The position numbers and the translations under genes are program-made. DNA of 64,000 bases from Melitaea cinxia (Eukaryota; Arthropoda; Insecta; Lepidoptera; Nymphalidae). Shown piece after piece: positions 13,964 to 26,200 of the stretch. The notes beneath the pieces were generated by a model, which did not search any database, was not told the DNA's origin, and was given only the letters and a program-made list of their open reading frames with translations. Location: the NCBI RefSeq assembly GCF_905220565.1, contig NC_059414.1:2168001-2232000 (forward strand), given 5' to 3'. Numbering within the stretch: the stretch's first letter is position 1; every line of letters begins with the position of its first letter.

Positions 13964-13966
<3 letters not shown>
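13755..13966 (+). mobile_element. Helitron-like non-autonomous element
   Basis: It starts near TCTAATATATAAAATTCTCG and ends GTTTACGGGGTCAGCTAG, the 5' TC and 3' CTAG pattern of Helitrons. The block CCTCCGAAACGGCTTGACCG is shared with the copies at 36436 (minus) and 57211. It runs directly into a CA microsatellite. Confidence 0.65.
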
Positions 13967-14018
<52 letters not shown>

Positions 14019-14027
14019 GTGTGTGTA
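13964..14027. repeat. CA microsatellite with adjoining TATATG/TGTG run
   Basis: More than 20 CA units, then ATATATATGTGTGTG. It starts exactly at the 3' end of the Helitron. The long HT-repeat frame read through it is an artefact. Confidence 0.9.
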
Positions 14028-14044
14028 CCATATAATATTTAATA

Positions 14045-16718
14045 CCATACACCATTATGACTATGTGTCATATGCAGAGTTTGAATTTGGGGGATCGCTT
14101 ACGCGTTAGTCAGTTGCTATGTTCTCTGCAACGTCTTAGCATATCTATAAAATAATTAATTATTATTGCCCGCAAATTGGAAGCCTTATTTTCGTAACTT
14201 TAAGGATCCTCTGTTTAGCAATAACGAAATAAAATTATTAATTTACTTTATCAAAATTAGAGCAACACAAGCATGCCAGGATCGTTAAACAATAAAAACC
14301 TATTCGTATTACCATTTATGTAAATGATATAAATTAGTTCATTCAAAGTTGTCTGGTCGAGTTATCGTTGAATATTTCAGCATCCTTTCGAACCGAACTG
14401 GCGTTATCTGGTACGTGGAAATTTACATGAATATAGGATTATGGTAAAAAGCGGTGGCCTCTTTTCGATGACAGATTCTCCACTAATTCTGCTGATACAG
14501 TGATCTTAGTTACCGACGCATCTCTCCAACAGCAGCGCGTCTTATATTCTTGCTTATAAATTTCACACGCAAAAATCGCACATAAAATTAAATCGCACGC
14601 ACGCACGCACGCACGCACGATATTTGTAAAATTATTTTCCTAAGCGAGTTAATAATTTCTGAAGATTATATTTAATTTGATTTTCAAAGTTATTACCGGT
14701 AACGCTACGCATAAATGAGATAAAGGCTTTTATAATGGTGTCACAACCTTATCAATCTCACGCTTCCTCCAACGAGTCCTAATCAAATGACGAGGTTTAA
14801 GCGTCTGTGTGATTAAATTTTCGGAAACGAATTTAATCTTCTCTTTTAACGGATTGTGAGGAATTATTTTGTAGATTTGGGTTATTAAAAACAGTTGGGT
14901 TAGATGAAATGATTTACGGCTTATCTCAGTTGTCTATCTATCTCTGATTTGTTACTGTAGATAGAAGCTTGGAACAGTTCAAATAATTTTATGGCAAAAT
15001 AAATCTAGTAAGTCTATGTACCTCCGTAGATAAACAAGTAAATTAAATCACTTGACCTGTTTGATTTTCATTTTCAAACAAAGTTATATAAAACTTGAGA
15101 CGAGCTTTAATATTCTTAATATTATCCTTTTGTACGTGTGTATGTCACCAGATTCCGAAACGACATTTCAATGGGTTTCGTGGGTTTAAATACCCATACT
15201 CGGTATGACAGCAATCAAAATTGGCAACAGGGCATTCTAGGCAGGTCAACGTTTGCCGGGTCCGCTAGTATCGTAAAACTTGTGTTATGAGGTTTAGATG
15301 TTCATAGTTAAGGTTTTAAAGGGGAAAAAATATTTTTTAGCTTTTAAGAAAAGCTTTTTTTAATTACTTTTAATTTATTATGTGTGATAAAAATTCAGAC
15401 TTTTAGCTTTAACTAATACTCTGTATATATGTACCACTATGGTTGTAACTTTTAATGAAGTAATTTAATGTACGATGCTGTAAATCTCCCACTGTCAGAT
15501 AAAGACAAATTTCTCTATTAACAGATTGAAAGTAATTGAGCGTATTCTGCTACTGTACTAAAATACTTTTTATTTTTACATGTTAATTTATCCCGAGGTT
15601 ACGCGGGTTTTCTCCCTGTTTTGAGTATGTGATAAATTATGAACCAAATGTATTACCTACTAGAATTTTCAGAAAATGATATACAGACCTTGGAAAAAAA
15701 TGTCAGGAAGCTGACTGATATGTGATTGTTGTCTGCTATTTGGATAAACATACTTCGTGATAATGTCACATCTGTTTTTTTCAAAGTCTGCATGCACACT
15801 AGCTCTGTTGTCACGCGTATACAACATGCTCTGAATAAAATAAAATAAAAAAATATGTTATGTCTTCCCGTAGGCTCTATTACGGTAACAGTGTTGACGT
15901 GTAACAGCCCGGAGGCAGAGCGCTTTGAATGTTAAACTCTCTTTGTTCAAGGCCTATTGTCTGGACTATGCCTGTTTATGTTCGTTTTTTTTTTGCTGTC
16001 ACGGATGAATAAAAATGAAAGTTTGTTGTTTTCAATAAAGGAATTAATTTAAGTTACTCAGAAGAGTAAATTTTCTTAGGCAAGCTAGCGGATTTCCATG
16101 AAAATGGCGTTCCTTTTATGTATATTGTGCAAAACCAAAAGAGGCATAACCTTTAAGTCACACGGCTTAGGCTTTAGTATTATTTTGTTATTCAGTTTTA
16201 GATTATTTACATAAAACTCAAAGGAAATGTATAAAATAAATTTTAAACCTCAATTGGTCGGACGCTTGCAAAATTAACATTTGTTCCGGATTGTTCAGAT
16301 AAAGTGTATTACAAAATACAATCTCGATCCCGGTTACAGTACTTGACATGGGTCGCACAGTTAATGCGGTGAATTTAAAAACCTTTTATTTCATACCCTT
16401 TATGAAGTCAGTTATAACGTTTTGCTGATCCAGTCACTTCCACACATTTATCACTCAAGTACTATCTTCATTTTTTACACTGTTTCAAATATATTTTTAC
16501 AATATATTATTTTTACAATATACAACCTAAACCGAATTACCATGGTCTGACGGTACGAACCCCAACTTTCGGAAATTCAGTCGGACTTCGTGTCCAGAGC
16601 TGGACTTAATAATTGATGACGTCAACGATTATGCTTTATTAAAAAAATAGTTTTATTCCGTATCGAATACAATACCGTAGTTTCCTATATTATCGTTTAT
16701 ATTTCCTATATTATCGTT
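14045..16718. other. AT-rich DNA, no gene recognised
   Basis: Contains a short GCAC tetranucleotide run at about 14597-14620 and a Helitron-like 3' end at about 15130-15270 (ending CGGGTCCGCTAGTA). Otherwise nothing can be assigned. Confidence 0.45.
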
Positions 16719-16891
16719 AAGCCGTCGGTCTCGGTTGTTATCATATACACCTGATAGCGATCGTTACTCATAGTAGGGAATATATCCGCCAACCCGCATT
16801 GGAGCAGCGTGGTGGATTAAGCTCTGATCCTTCTCCTACATGGGGAAAGAGGCCTATGCCCAGTAGTGGGATATTACAGGCTGAAGCGTAA
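16719..16891 (+). mobile_element. tRNA-derived SINE, long family, 3' half
   Basis: From TTAAGCCGTCGGTCTCGG to GGGATATTACAGGCTGAAGC. It is 5' truncated and highly similar to the other copies. Confidence 0.85.
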
Positions 16892-17780
16892 GTTTCCTAT
16901 ATAAATTAACTAGATTTAGAAATGCCACGATTTGGGCGAATTGATATAGCCGTTTGACCGGAAGGTCATTGTTGTAAAAATCAGTTTCCTAGACTATTTC
17001 TATTTATCGTCGCTGGGTCGCCGATCCTTTCGGTTAAGTGCGTATTTTCCGAACTTCTTTCGCCGATAAGCAGCTTTTGACGTTTTTTGCTCCTTTATAT
17101 CTATAGTCTGCTGCGGTTATAACAGACTATATTACTTTTTTATTTTACAAGTTAGTTATTCGTTTGGTTTTAACTCTTTTCTGTCATCGAATTACAGCTA
17201 TCGAATATATGTTAATGTTATAAAGCTTAAGAGTTTGTTTAGTAGAACGCGCTAGTCTGAAAAAACTTACGTCAGAATATATTAATGAAATCTTTGCTGA
17301 ATTCTTTACAGTCGTAATATTTCGCGCCGTTGAAAGAATTATTTAAATGAAAAAAAAAAGATTGATTTGAATTTATAATTTTAAACAAAAAATACTACAT
17401 ATAACAAACTTCTATTATTCTTCAAATTATTGTTATTAAATTATGTATATATTTCTGTACTGTTGTTTAGTTAAGAAATATTTAGTAAAATCTTCTGTTC
17501 GCATTCTCAAAGGAAACGGATGTACCGGAAGAAGTTGAGAATGGCTGAGCAGGAAATGAATCCATAATTGTATAAAACTTTATCTTTTACATAAACTTCG
17601 CTATACTAAAGAGTGAGAAGATACTCTGAGTCTTTTCCCGAGATGTTATCGGAGTAATTAGGACTCCGTTTTCTTATTTGTCGACCTGCCTCGTTCCAAA
17701 ATAAATCTTATGAGATAAAAATCGACGGGCTGCAGAAGCAAATTCATTTACATTATAATACCTGATATGCCTTGTTTGTC
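16892..17780. other. AT-rich DNA, no gene recognised
   Basis: Short frames only, with no recognisable product or repeat. Confidence 0.4.
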
Positions 17781-18333
17781 AACCGACTTCAAAAAGGAGG
17801 AGGTTACGCAATTCGACCTTGTATATAATTATTATATATTTTTTATGTATGTTCGGTGATAACTTCGTCGTTTATAAATCGATTTTGATAATTCTTTTTT
17901 TTGTTGTAAAGGAGATATCCGAAGTGTGGTACCATGATAAGGAAACCAGGATCTGATGATGGAATCCCAGAGAAATCGATGGGGAACCCTCGAAAATCGT
18001 AGTGATGAATAGTGCGTTTAATAACAATAATAAATAAATACTCTTTACTGTACACCACAAAGAAACATTACAAAAAAAGTAATACAAAGAAAGATGAACA
18101 AAGGCGGTCTTATCGCTAAGAGCGATTTCTCCCAGACAACCTTTGGGCATAGGACATGGCGTAGAAAAAGAGAAGCGGTAGGGAAGTTTTCAAACAGTTG
18201 ATAAAGAATTGGCATATAGTTAAAAAACAATATAATACATACATATTCACATACATAGTATGCATACACATATACAAATAAATATTTTCGTCTACTTACG
18301 TTATATTACTTGTCGATGTAATTGAAGTCGGTT
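17781..18333. mobile_element. AACCGACTTC MITE interrupted by a LINE 3' fragment
   Basis: The outer ends AACCGACTTCAAAAAGG and TTGAAGTCGGTT match the other MITEs. Between about 18004 and 18285 an unrelated sequence (TGTACACCACAAAGAAAC, CTAAGAGCGATTTCTCCC) splits the element. That inner part resembles the LINE tail at 23690-23875, so the LINE inserted into the MITE. Confidence 0.65.
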
Positions 18334-20110
18334 TTTTGTTTCGTTTGCTAGCAAATACAATTATAAATTTTATATATCAGAGAAGACCTATGTATTGTAG
18401 TGACATTAATCTCCGTTAAGTCTCTGAATTAGTTTAAACACACGATGAAACGGATAAATCTATACGTCTGTGTCGTGTAATAAAACATCACAGCGAAACA
18501 CTAGCACACCAAGGTCCCCGATGAGCTTTCATAGGCATCCATCTCTGTCATCCGGTTATTTGGATCGTGAACGCAACCGTAAGCGAACAAAACCCCGGTA
18601 TGACAAATCATTTCTGTATACAAAATGCAAAAATAACATAAGGAATAGCTACGATAAGGTGACAAAATGTAAACTTTACTAACTTGTAAATCATGTCTAT
18701 TTGCTCGTATAATAATTGACAAAAAAGTTAGATAATGTTCCATATTTCATTTATTTATAACTTATGTACGTTTTTTAAGTAAAAAGAAAGAAAGAATTAT
18801 ATAAATTCAGAATATCGCAAACACTGCATATTATTAAGAATTTCTTAAAAACCAAAACATAAAAAAGTATTGTTCAACAAAATAATGAAAAAAAATAAAA
18901 TAATAAATAAAAAAAATGTGATTACAAATGTCACATATTAATGTATCATTTTAAATAAAGTTAAAAACAAGTGTTAAAATGCTGTGCATCAAAAAAAACC
19001 TAAATATGAATTGCAAATAAAATGCCTTTTTAAGTTTTTCGATGAAAATTCTATACATGGAGAGCAATGGTGTGGTTTTCTTTGTTTGTCTCATTCGATA
19101 TTTATGTGGTGATCTTGTATAGGTACCTACTACATACTACTACGAACCGAAGTTATATTTATTCATCTTATTTGGGGTAGGTAATTTTGCACAACACAAC
19201 GAATTTTGTTATCATGACTTTTGTTAAAAAGATTTACAAATATTATTTTTTTTTGTGATTTTTCATGAAGAATTTTGTTTGTGATTTATTGATGAACTTA
19301 AAAGATTTTTATCTTTTATGTTACTAGCAAAAACAAATGATGCACTCTATGCTATCTATTATGTCATTCATCAACAAGGGATGAGGAAAATCCGTGTGAT
19401 GATGTATGTGACACGTTAGCGTTTCTGACGGTTTAGTGGAGGTCAATATTACCCGAAATTCATTTCTGCTAATCCGGGTATACGGTTATATTTTATTGTA
19501 CGCGATTTTCGCTTCCCGGGCCGGAGATTTAGAGGTAATGAGGCTGTGTTGTGTGTGAACATAAATACGTGTTTATCAGTAACATACAGCCGATGAGACC
19601 GTAATGAATTGTGCGCTAACTACTAAGCTAACTACTGACTAGAAGATTGTACAGAAGGATAAAAAGTATCCTATATATTTATATCCTAGTAAAACAAACT
19701 ATTTGTGATATATAGTTTTTCTACGATTTTAGATAATTAAATATTTTGTTAAAAAGACCACGAATACATATATGTATTAGAATAAAATTATATAAACATG
19801 CTCAAGTATCCTGCTTACTATTTAATCCTGGAGAGATAAGATATGTCAGTGTAAAAAATGTGATTTATATGTAAAACGTGTCATGTATCATGTTTAATGG
19901 ATGTCATTTGGAGTTTACGATATTCCAGCACTATTGCGAGTGCCACAGTCACTGGTGTCAGTACGCTGTTTTTGAAAGTTAAAAAAAATAATTTCACGTA
20001 ACATCCCACTGCTGGGCCTCTAAGATAGGCCTCTTTTTCCATGTAGGAGAAGGTTGGAGCATAATCCTCTACATTGAATGGTGATGAATTTATGTTTGTT
20101 TCTTCAACAG
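18334..20110. other. AT-rich DNA upstream of the first visible Sap47 exon
   Basis: No upstream Sap47 exon is recognised. A minus-strand tail of the long SINE lies at about 20000-20073, just before the exon acceptor. Confidence 0.45.
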
Positions 20111-20248
20111 AGCATTCTGGGTGAATTTAATCGCGAACAAGACGCGTTCATCAAAGGGCAGGAAGGTCGCGGTGGCGCTGCCGTGCCTCCGTGGGTAGGA
20201 GCACCGAACGAAGCGGCCCTCAAGGAGGAGTGCCTTTCTCTGTCTACT
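20111..20248 (+). CDS. Sap47: Sap47 internal exon 1 (of those visible)
   Basis: 46 codons in phase 0 at both ends. The acceptor is TTTGTTTCTTCAACAG and the donor is GTAAGT. It starts SILGEFNREQ and contains AAVPPWVG, a conserved motif just ahead of the BSD domain. An ATG at 20078 in the same frame lies in the intron, before the acceptor, and is not taken as the start. Confidence 0.88.
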
Positions 20249-23200
20249 GTAAGTTGTTACTAACACTATCTGCTTTTTTAATACAACTAGGTCGGTAAAC
20301 AAGCGTACGGCCCACATGATGGTAAGCGGTCACTCTTAGCCTATGAATGCTTGTAATATTAGAATCATTGCAAGCGCGTTGCCGACCCTACCCTGGAGCT
20401 CCGGCCATCTTACTTACCACAAGAACAACAACTACTAGTACTAAAAGAAATATATATTATAAATTTACAATCTTACACATGATGGTAAGCGGTCACTCTT
20501 AGCCTATGAATGCTTGTAATATTAGAATCATTGCAAGTGCGTTGCCGACCCTACCCTAGAGCTCCGGCCATCTTACTTACCACAAGAACAACAACTACTA
20601 CTACTAAAAGAAATATATATTATAAATTTACAATCTTACGTCTAAATCTATTCAAGTTTTATGTAGCAAGTATGTAGTAGGTAAGCAAGTGGTGTAGAAC
20701 TATTACGGGATCACCACCACGCAGATCTAACGCACCGCAGGTGTGACTGTAATATTTATCGAGATGTAGCTCTGTTGAACTTACGAGTTTTCAATAGAAG
20801 AAAAAATTGGATATATTTAAACAAAAAGAAGAAAGAAGAGAAAATAAGGTGATAAAATTATGTAAATTCATTGCAAAAATTAAAGTACTTTATTTGTAGG
20901 ATATATTTTTATTATATTCGTAATGGACATACATTTTTAGTTAGATTGAAATCCATACAAGTGAATGAATAAACTATAGGTAAAGACGGTAAAAAGTTAC
21001 AGTAAAAAAAAAGTTAAGTACGGTTAAAGTTAAGGTAAGGTGCTTCAAGCCTTCAACACCAGAATACTCCACACCTACATATATCTTGTGTAGGTCTCAG
21101 GATAGAGTCCATACAAGTGTTCATTAGTGAAATGTGCGGTTCATAACGAGAGAGTTATCTCTACTAGCCAACGGGTATAGCGAATTGTTTCGTGTTTCTG
21201 GACTGTGGATTTTAATTGGGCCTATCATTAAACAGTCCGATAGAGTAATAGTTTTGTTTCCGTTTTATTGAATGACAGTTTTTAATAGCTCTGCCAGCGT
21301 TATAAAACAGGAACAAATTGGTTTCAATAAAATATTACAAGCGAAGGGAAATAAAAAACGTTGACAACAATGAATTCAAAAATTGTATGTGGGATTAAAA
21401 TCAAAAATCCACAGTGGTTAAAAAAGTGGTTTAATCGAATACACAAAAAAATAGAAATGTATATATAAAATAGTACTTACTCGGTAACAATGGGCACGGC
21501 TAAATGACAAGTAAAAAGGACGTATTTTAATTAAAAAAAAACTCTTTGACAAAATCTCTTTGATTTGAGGTAATTAGCCTCATTCGAAATCGTTTACAGT
21601 ACCAGTTCGTTAATTAACAATTTGAACAATGCAAATCACAAAGCTTACCTGTACACATGTATTTTATGTGTGTTTTGTATATATTTTTTTGTTTCTTACC
21701 TCAGAAATAGAAAATAGTATTATTTAGTATGTACACACACTACCCAGCTTGAAAATATTTCTATTTTTCATTAGTTACGTAAATTTAATCTACCCAACGT
21801 CTGAATATCTCGATTTTAAATTAATGCACCATAATCCGCCAAACATATGAGCCAAATGGTATGACAATTGGCAGTGAAAGCGTAACAGGCAGAATGAGCT
21901 TGAATTAATATTAGTGTAGATTTACGAGTACGGATATTAAATATGTATGTATGTTACACATGTTACATGTTATAGTATGTTAATTTGATCTCACTACTAT
22001 TTTATATGCAAAAATTTCGACGTATTATATTTGGTGAATAAAAATGAACGAAATTAGGTCAGTGATGGGTAATAATCTCGCATAGGATAAGGATTTTTCA
22101 TTCAAGACGTTTCTTTGTCTTATAAAGATTCGAATATTCGATAGCAAGTACTTGTCAAGAAGGAGTATTAATAAAATTTCCATTCCAGAAGAGAAGATCG
22201 AAGATAAACTGTCAAACAATCCTTAACTAACAACCTGCCGACGACTGCCTTTCATTAAACAAAAGACAATATAGTCTTCAATATCTCATACGATATGACG
22301 ACCTCATTCGTGGCGTCAGCGTCAGTAAAATTCGTTTGCTTGCGTCAGTATTGCGATTGTGCGAATTCTCTGATATCTGCCTGATTGGTTGAGTATATAC
22401 TGGTATCTAAAGCTAAAATTACTTGGAATAACATATGTATCCCGATCACGATTCAGCGTGTAACATCACACACTTCCATGTAGGAGAAGGATCGGAGCTT
22501 AATACACCACGCTGATCTAATGCGAGTTGGCGGGTATAGTCCCTACTATGAGTAACGATCGCCATCAGGTGTACATGATAACAACCGGGACCGACGGCTT
22601 AGCGTGCTTTCCGAAACATGGTGAGGAGACCACAAGGATTGCACAAACACTCAGGCCACGACAAACATCTGTATGGCTAATACAAATGTTTGTCATGTGC
22701 GGGGATCGAACCCGCAACCACCAGCACTACAGCCCAAAACCAGTGCTGTGACCGTTGCACCAACACAATATTATAAATCGTTTTCATTAACGTTGTTCAT
22801 TTTCTAATCTCTAGGACCGGAGGAATTTCGTCCGCGCGCCTCCCGCGGGTGTGGAGTTCGATTTTGATTACAACAAGATGTACCCCATCGCTGTCGCCAT
22901 CATGAATGAAGATCCAAACCTGTCGACGATGCGCTTCGATCTCGTACCCAAAGTGTGAGTTTTTGTCTGTATTAGAATTTAGATAAATAAATATCTTATA
23001 ACACACACACGGTCGTCTATTCCTAAGCCAAGCAACTAATTAAAGCTTTTGTTATAGGTAACAGCCAAATGATATAGCAATTTTTTTTTGTTGAATATTG
23101 ATAGAAATAGTACATAAAGTTAATTCTTATAATACACCCATACTGAGGTGGGAATCTAAACCACATCCACAGGAGCAGAAAGCAGCACCACTACAAACTG

Positions 23201-26200
23201 TGTCAACTGGCTAGTCAGATATACTCAGCAGCATTTTTTTTTGAAGTGCTGAAAAATTGGGTTTGTGGTGAAAAAAAGTGGTGGTTGTTGGTTGTATTAT
23301 AATTTGTATTTTGACTATCATTGCCATTGTTAATTTAATAATAACAATCTTCACATTTGTTTTTATGTCTCAGAAAGTTTTGAATTGGTCGAGCATTTCA
23401 GCATCCAATTTCTCTAATTTTAATAAACATGAACTGAGATGGAATATCACAGCGAAATAATCTCGAACTTGTGAAAAATGATCTCTTTTTTTCTGGAATA
23501 TTTCTGGAAAAAAATCGGAACTTTTTGAAAGTTAATACCGTCGTCTAGTTTCATATATTTTTAACAGATATCTTTACATATTTATTTATAGATTTATGTT
23601 TATTAGTTAAACAGTTTTGATATTAAATAAATTTAAGTGACATACATTTAACTATGGAATCTTAACATAATAATGAAACAAATTACTGAATTATATTTAC
23701 AACTGTGTAACATCTTACACACATTTTTAATATTTTATTTATTTATTTTATTTTTAATTTATGTACACCATCACAAGTACATGTTACACATGCATATTTT
23801 AAGATATTTACAGACTGTAAAGTTGTGAAGTACAGTAAGCGGTCTTATGGCTATTTCGCCATTTCTTCCAGACAATCCAAAATTCCAAATAAAACAAAAG
23901 AAACTTTTTATGATGTGTCCGTGAAATTGAATGATATTTGTATACTTGACAGTATAACGGAGGAGAACTTCTGGCGGAACTACTTTTATCGCGTGTCGCT
24001 GATCTGCCAAGCCAACGAGGCCGACGCCGCTGAGGGCCGCCAGTCCAGCGCCGACGACTCCCAAGGTTAGATTTAGCCCTTATTGTATTAACTCATGTAC
24101 TGAACCTATTTATTGTTTGGGTAGGCTATTTTAAATCACAATCACAATAGGGGCTATCTATAAATTGTGTCACACGTTAGGGTAGGCGGTCGACGAAGTG
24201 TGGCAAGGGATGGGGAATGGTCGAAAAACCGTTAAATTTGTGATGTAGTTTATTGAGCTATGAGTAACAAATTCTGTAGTTTCACAAAACTAAGTAACTA
24301 ATAAAATATAATCGTGGACGGAGATTATGATAAGCTACTTCTAATATTAGTTTTGAACCAAGAATCTGCAAGAAATTAGAGAGGAGCTACGAAAATTAGA
24401 ACATTCTTTATAATTCCTTATAAAATAATTATCTTTTCGAATAAAGTAGATATTCAAATTATTAACTGCTAGTGTTTGCTCCATTCAAACAATCTTTATC
24501 TATATATTTTTTAAAACTACTGAACATAAAGTTTTATAATTCTTGAAAAGTGTTTGGTGATTAGTTTATTTTCTCGTTTTATATGTGTATTTCTCCGTAA
24601 ACTAGGCAATTAACTGTCTCATTATAGTTGTTTAATAATTTGTTTTAAAGATAATCACCTAATTTACCGCTCGCCACCGTACAATATCCATTGGAATAAT
24701 AAAGGTTTATTTAAATCAAAAACGTTTCTATAAAACTCAAAAAACAGTCTCCTACTTGTCACAAAACAGTCGCCTGGCGAAATCTCAAATATCACCGGCT
24801 CAAGTCTCACATTTATTTAATTTGTTTTTCACAATTGTATAATAATATTTAAAGTCTAATGTAATTTTTTCAATAAATTTGACGCACAAACCTCTTACGC
24901 TTACTTAAAACTGACTCGATAACACTTAATACAATTATCTTCATTTTTACGTATTACTTCTTTACTTTCTAAGTTTGCCTAATTATATATACTTAAAAAA
25001 AATATCATTAACCTATGAAAAAACTAACCACGGAATTGTTTGTCGAGACGAAATTGGCTTAAAGTTGTCCAGTTTACAGAGAAATGCCCATTTATTTAAA
25101 TTAAATATTTTTACCAAAACAAAAATGTAGATAATATAGGAAAAAATATGGGTATATTTTATTAGGTTACTAGAAATCAATATATTTCGATTTACCAAGT
25201 TGTTATTAAAGGTGAGTTTTCTATAAAGAAAAAAAAAAAAATCTGATCTCACACCAAACATTCACTCATGTACATACATGTGACTATTAGTTGCTAATTT
25301 CAATATATCTTAATGGTTTCCCTCATTGTTACGCTTTTTTTCACTTTACGATTCATATTTTTAGTTTTTATTTTTATGTTTTTTTTCCTTTTCCCCTAAA
25401 CCCTCAGATGACAAAACGGCCAGCGACGACCTTATAGCTAAAGAAAAGGCGTTGAAGGAGTCTATAGCTGACGCTAAGAAGAGAATTAAATCTCTCAAAG
25501 TCGATAGAGAAAATGATGATGGTAAGATGGGATCGGTGCGAAATATATTGTTAAGTCAGTTGCCCAAAAATTACTAAGAATTTAATTTTTATTTTTATTT
25601 TATTTCTAAACCAACTGTTTTTAAGATATTTTGGAAGTATCAATAACTATTAGAAAGACAAATAATTATAAAATATAACTGAGACGTGACCTCCGGGTTT
25701 TCATGTCTGTTTGTTTGTAAATATAATTTTTAATCTTATTCAACTGATTTGATTTACAAGTTTCGATTTAAATCTGAGCAGTCGTTGTTTAATTTATTTT
25801 GAAGTTTAGATTTTTTTTTTTCATTTGAACTTATTTTTTTAACATTTTTCTTTTGATATTTTTAATCTCTTTTGAAGCTATTGTCATTTTACTAAATGTA
25901 TACTTTGTGTCAGAGTTATTTTGTCTTCTTATAATTTTATTATGTTGCTAGTATTCACCGTTATTTAGTGACTCATATCCAGTTACGAAGGCGCTCATTA
26001 CGTTTATACTAAATATTTCAGTGAAACCAACTTTGAGGAATACATGTCGATATTTCAACGCATGCATTTCTTAACGTACATATGCAATATAACTCCGATA
26101 AATAAGTTATCCGAAAAAAAAATAGTTTATTTTTAAATATGTTAATAGGTAACCTGTATATAAGTATTGTGTTAAAATTGTTCTTTTCTTTCGTTTTCGG

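Noticed and set aside
13833..14042. Frame with His-Thr repeats, and the Cys/Val repeats at 44690-45056
   Set aside because: Both are translations of CA microsatellites.
20078..20110. ATG at 20078 as the Sap47 start
   Set aside because: The stretch between it and 20111 is a textbook pyrimidine tract and acceptor, and known family proteins extend further N-terminally.
22700..22770. tRNA-like sequences as real tRNA genes (also at 12068, 56651, 63420)
   Set aside because: A and B boxes are present, but the cloverleaf is degenerate and each is joined to a shared SINE body.
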